17,258 bases of DNA from Oscillospiraceae bacterium (GTDB lineage Bacteria; Bacillota; Clostridia; Oscillospirales; Acutalibacteraceae), in assembly GCA_031267335.1 (NCBI GenBank), contig JAIRZH010000139.1, positions 1 to 17,258 on the forward strand. The letters run 5' to 3'. A program made the position numbers and the translations under genes. Below the pieces are notes generated by a model, which saw nothing but the letters and a program-made list of their open reading frames with translations, was not told the DNA's origin and ran no database searches. This document shows positions 12,078-17,258 of this stretch, one piece after another (within the stretch, counting starts at the first letter, position 1; every line of letters begins with the position of its first letter).

Positions 12078-14717
12078 GTGAATATTTTAAAGTTTTTGTT
12101 CGGAAATTACAGTAAGCGTGAGTTCAAGCGTGTTAAACCGATTTTAGCTTTAGTGCAATCTAATGAGAAAAAGTATTTAAATATGTCAGATGAAGAATTG
12201 TCGGCTCAAACACATGTATTAAAAGAACGTTTAAAAATGGGTGAAACTCTAGACGCAATTTTGCCAGATGCTTTTGCTGTGTGCGTTGAAGCCTCAGATA
12301 GAGTTTTGGGCATGAGGCATTATCCTGTTCAAATTATCGGTGGAATAGTTTTGCATCAGGGCAGAATAAGTGAGATGAAAACAGGTGAGGGCAAAACTCT
12401 GATGGTCGGTTTGCCTGCGTATTTAAATGCGCTTACTGGGAATGGAGTGCATGTTGTTACTGTGAACGATTATTTAGCAAAACGTGATTGCGAAATAATG
12501 AGTAAAATTTATACATTTTTGGGTCTTACTACTGGTATTATTTGCCATGATTTAAGCAAAGAAGAACGTCGTGCTGCATATGCTGCTGATATTACGTATG
12601 CTACAAATAATGAGCTTGGGTTCGATTATCTTCGTGATAATATGGTCGGTCGCAAAAATGAAAGGGTTCAACGTGGGCATTTTTTTGCTATTGTCGATGA
12701 AGTTGATTCTATTTTAATTGATGAAGCTCGTACTCCACTAATTATTTCTGGTGAAGGAGAAAAATCGACAGAATTATATGGTATTGCGGACAAATTTGTA
12801 AGAGGTTTAAGAAAAGTTAAAGTAGCAGAATTAAATGAAAAAGAAGAAAATGATGAAATTTATGAGAGTTGCGATTATGTTGTAGACGAAAAAGCTAAAA
12901 CCGCAACTTTGACACCTTCTGGTATTAAAAAAGCAGAAAGTTTTTTCCATTTGGAAAATCTGGCTGATTTTGAAAATATCACTATCCAACATCATATAAA
13001 TCAAGCTCTTAAAGCTTATGGCGTTATGGTTTGCAATGTAGATTATGTTGTTCGCGATGGCGAGGTTATGATAGTTGATGAGTTCACTGGTCGTCTCATG
13101 CATGGTCGGAGATACAACGAAGGCTTGCATCAAGCAATCGAGGCAAAAGAGAAAGTAAAGATCGAAAAAGAATCTAAAACTTTAGCTTCGATAACATTTC
13201 AGAATTATTTTAGACTTTACAATAAACTTTCCGGCACAACAGGAACTGCAACAACAGAAGAAGAAGAATTTAGAGAAATTTATAAGCTTGATGTAATTGA
13301 AATTCCACCTAATAAAAACATTATAAGAAAAGATGATTCTGATGTTGTGTACAAAACCGAACATGCTAAATTTAGAGCCGTTATGAACGAAATTGACGAA
13401 GCGATTAAAACCGGCCAGCCGGTATTAATAGGTACCGCTTCGATTGATAAATCAGAAATTTTAAGTGCAATGTTAAAAGCAAAAAACGTGAAACATAAAG
13501 TTCTTAATGCAAAATATCACGAAAGAGAAGCTGAAATTATTGCACAAGCCGGCCAAAAAAATGCTATTACTATTGCTACAAATATGGCAGGCCGTGGAAC
13601 TGACATTATGCTTGGTGGAAATGCTGAATACATGGCTAAAGCAGAGTTAAGACGTATTGGGCTTTCGCCTGAAATGATAAATGAAGCCACAAGTTTTTCG
13701 TTAACCGAAGACGAAGAGATCATTGAGCTTCGTATGCGTTATAGGGAAATCTTAAATGAAAACAAAGAAAAACTTAAGCCTTTAGCTGAAGATGTAAAAA
13801 AAGCCGGAGGTCTGTATATTCTAGGAACTGAAAGACATGAATCTAGAAGAATTGATAATCAGTTAAGAGGTCGTTCAGGCCGTCAAGGCGATCCAGGCAA
13901 AAGTAGATTTTTTCTTTCTTTAGAAGATGATTTAGTGAGAATTTTCGGTGGCGAAAGAATGTCGGCGATAATGTCGAGACTAAAAATCGATGAAGATTTG
14001 CCATTAGAAGCCAAAATTTTAACTCGTTCTATAGAAAATGCACAAAAGAAAATCGAGGCTCGTAATTTTGCTTCACGAAAAAGCATTTTACAATATGATG
14101 ACGTTCTTAATAGACAACGTGAAATTGTTTACGAACAACGCAATAAGGTTCTTGACGGAGTTGATATACACGATTCAATAATGAAAATGTTCGACCAAAC
14201 TGTTAATGCAGTTGTTATACGTTATTTATCGTTTGCCGAAACAAAAGAAAGTTGGAATTTAGAAGGATTGCGAGATTACTATTTGAGTTGGGCGCTGGAA
14301 AAAGATGATTTAAAATTTTCAGAAGAAGAACTAGCTCAGCAGAATATAAAAACTATAGAAGATTTTATTAAATCAAAATGTAGAGAATCATATGAACGTC
14401 AGAAAAAAATCATCGGTGAAGAAGCTATGCACGAATTAGAACGTGGTATTTTGCTTGAGTGTGTGGACAAAAAATGGATGAATCATATGGACGATATGGA
14501 AGAACTCAAGCGCGGTATTAATTTGCGTGCGTATGCGCAAAGAGATCCAGTTGTGGATTATCGTCTAGAAGGTTTCGATATGTTTGACGAAATGATTATG
14601 TCGATTAAAGAAGAAACCATAAAAATGCTACTTTCTTTCAAAATAAAATTAAACAACATGTTACTAAAAGGTTTTGTGCCGGTTGTTAGATCTAAAAACT
14701 CTAGAATTGGCGGTTAA
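12078..14717 (+). CDS. secA: Preprotein translocase ATPase SecA
   Basis: Motor ATPase that pushes unfolded preproteins through SecYEG. The start is GTG 12078, set by AGGAGG 7 bases upstream; a longer frame from 12054 would cross the ribosome site. The product is 879 aa. NBD1 has KTGEGKT (101-107, Walker A) and DEVD (207-210, Walker B) followed by SILIDEARTPLIISG; the preprotein cross-linking region contains VDYVVRDGEVMIVDEFTGR; NBD2 has ATNMAGRGTDIMLGG and LRGRSGRQGDPG; the helical scaffold and wing carry RKSILQYDDVLNRQR and LLECVDKKWMNHMDDMEELK. It ends KGFVPVVRSKNSRIGG and lacks the usual C-terminal linker and CxCxSGKKYKxC metal-binding tail. It is alone, without prfB, from its own promoter. 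Confidence 0.98.
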   Translation: MNILKFLFGNYSKREFKRVKPILALVQSNEKKYLNMSDEELSAQTHVLKERLKMGETLDAILPDAFAVCVEASDRVLGMRHYPVQIIGGIVLHQGRISEMKTGEGKTLMVGLPAYLNALTGNGVHVVTVNDYLAKRDCEIMSKIYTFLGLTTGIICHDLSKEERRAAYAADITYATNNELGFDYLRDNMVGRKNERVQRGHFFAIVDEVDSILIDEARTPLIISGEGEKSTELYGIADKFVRGLRKVKVAELNEKEENDEIYESCDYVVDEKAKTATLTPSGIKKAESFFHLENLADFENITIQHHINQALKAYGVMVCNVDYVVRDGEVMIVDEFTGRLMHGRRYNEGLHQAIEAKEKVKIEKESKTLASITFQNYFRLYNKLSGTTGTATTEEEEFREIYKLDVIEIPPNKNIIRKDDSDVVYKTEHAKFRAVMNEIDEAIKTGQPVLIGTASIDKSEILSAMLKAKNVKHKVLNAKYHEREAEIIAQAGQKNAITIATNMAGRGTDIMLGGNAEYMAKAELRRIGLSPEMINEATSFSLTEDEEIIELRMRYREILNENKEKLKPLAEDVKKAGGLYILGTERHESRRIDNQLRGRSGRQGDPGKSRFFLSLEDDLVRIFGGERMSAIMSRLKIDEDLPLEAKILTRSIENAQKKIEARNFASRKSILQYDDVLNRQREIVYEQRNKVLDGVDIHDSIMKMFDQTVNAVVIRYLSFAETKESWNLEGLRDYYLSWALEKDDLKFSEEELAQQNIKTIEDFIKSKCRESYERQKKIIGEEAMHELERGILLECVDKKWMNHMDDMEELKRGINLRAYAQRDPVVDYRLEGFDMFDEMIMSIKEETIKMLLSFKIKLNNMLLKGFVPVVRSKNSRIGG

Positions 14718-14748
14718 TAAATTTTTTATTAAATTTATTTATTTTTTA
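14716..14748 (+). terminator. Possible A+T-only terminator hairpin after secA
   Basis: AATAAATTT (14716-14724) and AAATTTATT (14731-14739) can pair around a 6-base loop and are followed by a T-rich run. The stem has no G or C, so it would be weak; the position just at the stop codon supports it. Confidence 0.3.
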
Positions 14749-14770
14749 AAAATTTAATTATCGTTCTGAG

Positions 14771-14891
14771 AGCCTATTTGATATTTCTTAAAAGCAGCGC
14801 ATATTTTATGATAAAATTTTTAAATTCAAAGCATGAAGAAGGGAAATACTGACGTATTTAACTGACGAACATGTAGAATTAAAATTTTAGT
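14771..14891 (+). mobile_element. Short TIR element family 1, copy C (right end lost)
   Basis: It begins AGCCTATTTGATATTTCTTA and contains AAATACTGACGTATTTAACTGACGA, in the orientation of copy D. The expected right inverted repeat is missing because a family-2 element starts at 14892, so the second element apparently inserted into or replaced the end. Confidence 0.55.
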
Positions 14892-15051
14892 TAGGGTCTG
14901 TTTTCGCTGCCGTTTGATGACTATATTTCGGTACTTTTTGGTTTGTACTACGTTAAATTTTTTCAAAATACGCCAGTATTGTGAAAAAATTTTCCTTATT
15001 CAAGCCAAAAGTTACTCAAAATTTTGCATTTTAAATAGCGGGAATAGGCTA
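14892..15051 (+). mobile_element. Short TIR element family 2 (MITE-like), complete copy
   Basis: About 160 bp from TA-GGGTCTGTTTTCGC to GCGGGAATAGGC-TA. The ends are imperfect inverted repeats (consensus GGGCCTGTTYCCRCTATTT over the copies) and both are flanked by TA, the target duplication expected for IS630/Tc1-mariner-type transposition. A hairpin AATAC-GCCA-GTATT lies inside; copy 1 has the same stem with a different loop. There is no coding capacity. Confidence 0.65.
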
Positions 15052-15083
15052 GCCAAAATTTTTAAAATTATGCATGTTTGTTA

Positions 15084-15240
15084 GAGCCTATCTGATATTT
15101 CTAAGCAGTACAGATTTGATGAAAAAAATTTTAAAATTTAAAGTGTTAGGAAGGCAAATACTGACGTATTTAACTGACGAGCAATATAAATTTAAAAATT
15201 TTAGTTAAATATATGCACTGATTTGGAGATATTAGACAGG
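15084..15240 (+). mobile_element. Short TIR element family 1 (MITE-like), copy D
   Basis: The element runs from GAGCCTATCTGATATTTC to GGAGATATTAGACAGG with imperfect inverted ends. CTGACG occurs twice inside, 14 bases apart (TACTGACGTATTTAACTGACG), a mark shared by copies A, B and C. It is in the opposite orientation to copies A and B. Confidence 0.65.
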
Positions 15241-15340
15241 ATTTTAGTTAAATACGTCAGGATTTGCTTTATCCACACTTAAAATTTTAGAAATTTTATC
15301 ATAGAATCTGCATAGTTAAGAAATGTTAGACAAGTTTTTA
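15241..15340 (-). repeat. Short TIR element family 1, partial copy E
   Basis: TTAGTTAAATACGTCAGGATTTG, AAATTTTATCATAGAATCTG and GTTAAGAAATGTTAGACAAG follow the inner order and right end of copies A and B. It abuts copy D head to head. The remainder to 15615 (about 280 bases) has no gene or repeat I can identify. Confidence 0.5.
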
Positions 15341-15631
15341 GGATAACACGTTTATGCGTTTGCTGCGGGTACATGAAAATTAAATTTGATTTTTAATTAT
15401 TTCTATATCGGAATAGAAAAATTCTAAAGATAATTTTTAGGATTAATTTTTTCTGTTTGACGCCAGCCAAACAAAGTTAAATGTATTAAAAATGTTCAAA
15501 AATTTTCAAAAATTCGCATCTTTAGCTTATTGAAGATAGGCCCTAAGTTATTTGTTATTATTTTCATATAAGCATTTTGGGAAAACTGATTTATTTAAAA
15601 TCTAAAAATTTTAAACGCAAGAGGCAATTAC

Positions 15632-16753
15632 ATGGAAGAAAATCGAACAGATAATAAAAAAGGAGAGGAAAGAGAGAGGGGGGGGGCACCAGATATTATT
15701 ACTAAAATTAGATTTAAAAAAATCAAAAACTTAAAAAAGAACTTTTCAAAAATTCTTGCTGTAATTTTAGCGATTTTAAATTTATTTGCTAGTGATTTAT
15801 CAGTTAAGGCTTTAGAAAAAAACGATGCTAATAATAAATTAAGCATTAGTGAAAAAAATATAGGCGAAAGTAAGAAAGTTTTATCGAAAAAATATACTAG
15901 TATTGGGATTGCAGCATTTTTATCAGCGTTCTTTGGAATTAAAAAAATTCGGAAAAAATTAGAAGAAGAAGCTAAGCGTAAATCGATAGAAGAAGAAGAA
16001 GCTAAGCAAAGAGAAGTTCAGCCGAAAAACGCTGAGCAATGGTTTAAAAGTTTTAATACACGACTTGATGTACAAAATGAGATAATAGAAAAAATAAAAA
16101 AAAATACTGCTAATACTAAAGAATTAGAAGAATTTGTAAATTTTTACCTCGAAATAATCGAATTAGCCAGACAATATATAAATTTTTTTCAAGCAGAATT
16201 AATTTTTGAAATTCACCCTAGTATTAAATCCGAAGAAAAAATTTCACCTTATGATATCATTAAAGTCACAGTTAGAAACACCGGAGCTATTATTCGTATT
16301 TTATGGAATTATCCATTTATAAAATTCGAAAATAATTTCAAAACAGCGGAACAAGCATTGAAATATTTGAAAACACCGTTTTCTTTTCTTTCTATAATTT
16401 TTGAATTGTTAGAATGTAGGTTTCAAAAATATTATTTTTATCATATTGGCGTTATTTCCAATTCTAGTGATTGTTCTTCGTGTGAACCTCCGTTCAGAAC
16501 ATCAGCGTTTCAGATTGTAAATGGCGAATTAATGGAATGTTATGGTTTTTCCCGTGGAAAAAAAATAAAACCTTGTAATAATGCATCGGGTCTTAAAAAT
16601 TTTTTAGTTAATTTGCGTCTAACAAACACTTTAAAATGTTTAGGAACATTAGAGCAAAATCTAAAAAATCTGTCTATCACGCAAAAAAATGATAATATTT
16701 TGAAATTGCTTCGGAATTCAACTTGGGTTCCAACATATTTAAAACTATATTAG
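15632..16753 (+). CDS. Putative secreted or membrane-anchored protein with a G9 tract, function unknown (373 aa)
   Basis: ATG 15632 is preceded by AGAGG. A charged N-terminus (EENRTDNKKGEERERGG, coded across G9 at 15678-15686) leads to a basic stretch and a hydrophobic core, NFSKILAVILAILNLFA, ending SVKALEK, which recalls the FLKILAA leaders at 3855 and 4528. A second hydrophobic segment at about 89-103 (TSIGIAAFLSAFFGI) is followed by a Lys/Glu coiled-coil-like region (about 104-130) and a helical body. The C-terminal third has a cysteine cluster (SSDCSSCEPPF), a beta-like FQIVNGELMECYGF and ends STWVPTYLKLY. No known family is evident. The stop codon is formed by the TA target and first G of a family-2 element, so the original C-terminus may have been longer. 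Repeats and the G tract mark it as rapidly evolving. Confidence 0.65.
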   Translation: MEENRTDNKKGEERERGGAPDIITKIRFKKIKNLKKNFSKILAVILAILNLFASDLSVKALEKNDANNKLSISEKNIGESKKVLSKKYTSIGIAAFLSAFFGIKKIRKKLEEEAKRKSIEEEEAKQREVQPKNAEQWFKSFNTRLDVQNEIIEKIKKNTANTKELEEFVNFYLEIIELARQYINFFQAELIFEIHPSIKSEEKISPYDIIKVTVRNTGAIIRILWNYPFIKFENNFKTAEQALKYLKTPFSFLSIIFELLECRFQKYYFYHIGVISNSSDCSSCEPPFRTSAFQIVNGELMECYGFSRGKKIKPCNNASGLKNFLVNLRLTNTLKCLGTLEQNLKNLSITQKNDNILKLLRNSTWVPTYLKLY

Positions 16754-16809
16754 GGCCTGTTTCCACTACTGTTTAACGACCATATTTCGATACTTTTTGA
16801 TTTATACTA
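16751..16809 (+). repeat. Short TIR element family 2, left-end fragment
   Basis: TA-GGGCCTGTTTCCACTACTG, then ACGACCATATTTCGATAC and TTTTTGATTTATACTA match the first 58 bases of family 2 and then stop abruptly. The fragment is exactly the gap between two convergent genes and supplies the last base or bases of both stop codons. Confidence 0.65.
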
Positions 16810-17258
16810 TGGAAAGATTTTATCTAAAATCCATTCATACTTTTCGGTATTTTTAGCGTTAACTACTCTAAAATTATATATAATCTCATCATTAATTTCT
16901 TCATTAGTTAATTTTGTTTTGTAGCAAAACAATTCTGATGCTGCTTCCAAATGATTATAAATGCACTCTGGTATTTCGTGGGCATGTTTGCTTAATTTTG
17001 ATATCATTCGGTCCCAAAATAAAGTTGCATATTTAAATCCCCAAATATCTACTAAAAAAGTAAAATTTTGAGCAGATATTATTGATTGATAACAGGAATC
17101 AATATATTGCTCACAATAAATTAGCCATCTATCAAACACCATGCTCGGAAATCCATCGACTATCTTACTATATACAAAAAAAGCTTTCGCTTTTCTTTCT
17201 TCTGTTATTTGGTACTCATTGCTTTTTTCATCTAATTCAGCAAATGCATACATTAATA
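16807..17258 (-). CDS. Hypothetical protein, probably incomplete at the window edge
   Basis: The first visible Met is at 17253, but the frame is open to the window edge and no ribosome site can be seen, so the gene may start further out. The 148 visible residues look helical and aromatic-rich (MVFDRWLIYCEQYIDSCYQS, FLVDIWGFKYATLFWDRM), with four scattered cysteines, and end KYEWILDKIFP. There is no signal peptide in the visible part and no family I recognise. The TAG stop (16807-16809) lies inside the truncated family-2 repeat, so the C-terminus may have been altered by that insertion. Confidence 0.55.
   Translation of the reverse strand, partial: LMYAFAELDEKSNEYQITEERKAKAFFVYSKIVDGFPSMVFDRWLIYCEQYIDSCYQSIISAQNFTFLVDIWGFKYATLFWDRMISKLSKHAHEIPECIYNHLEAASELFCYKTKLTNEEINDEIIYNFRVVNAKNTEKYEWILDKIFP

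Noticed and set aside
12831..13133. 100-codon ORF antisense to secA
   Set aside because: It mirrors a conserved SecA region and its product is low-complexity Ile/Phe sequence.
14718..15631. Possible CRISPR array, because short repeats recur
   Set aside because: The repeats are inverted ends of about 160-bp elements, unevenly spaced and of both orientations, without regular repeat-spacer units or cas genes.

Overview
The window is a strongly A+T-rich bacterial segment that reads as a low-G+C Firmicute, most likely of the Clostridia. The pointers are strong GGAGG-type ribosome sites, frequent GTG and TTG starts, the clostridial-type insertion in ribosomal protein S12, a DacF-like D,D-carboxypeptidase and a frameshifted spoVM-like micro-ORF. 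Many features suggest genome erosion: fragments of three unrelated transposase/nuclease families, at least two families of short terminal-inverted-repeat elements filling the gaps, one-base insertions in A runs, and housekeeping proteins that lack usual domains (SecA without its C-terminal metal-binding tail, DNA polymerase III delta-prime without Walker A or zinc cysteines). This fits a host-restricted or endosymbiotic clostridium, but the species cannot be fixed from sequence alone.

Layout. 1-1480: repeat debris, then a 48-residue membrane micro-protein and a spoVM-like ORF broken by one extra A, facing a convergent conserved hypothetical gene. 1480-5030: a repeat element, a secreted D,D-carboxypeptidase, two tandem secreted paralogs with an identical leader and unrelated mature parts, a remnant of a third copy and another repeat element, all genes on the minus strand. 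5029-5763: a FabG/YmfI-type reductase, minus strand. 5876-9097: the translation operon rpsL-rpsG-fusA from a recognisable promoter; tuf does not follow. 9098-10165: a graveyard of IS630-like, IS5-like and Rpn-like fragments. 10223-11630: a lipid-linked sugar-phosphate transferase overlapping in transcription with holB. 11631-12077: a gene-free leader holding the secA promoter and nested palindromes, followed by secA. 14718-15631: a gene-free cluster of short mobile elements. 15632-17258: a putative secreted protein with a G9 tract near its 5' end and a convergent unknown gene; a fragment of a mobile element supplies both stop codons.

Functionally the core genes cover translation, Sec export, replication and envelope maintenance. 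Export links several parts: SecA would move the carboxypeptidase and the lineage-specific signal-peptide proteins. The most unusual material is that set of rapidly diversifying secreted proteins (invariant leader with variable body, C-terminal repeat, possible phase-variable G tract), which are candidates for host-interaction factors; this role is an inference from architecture only.
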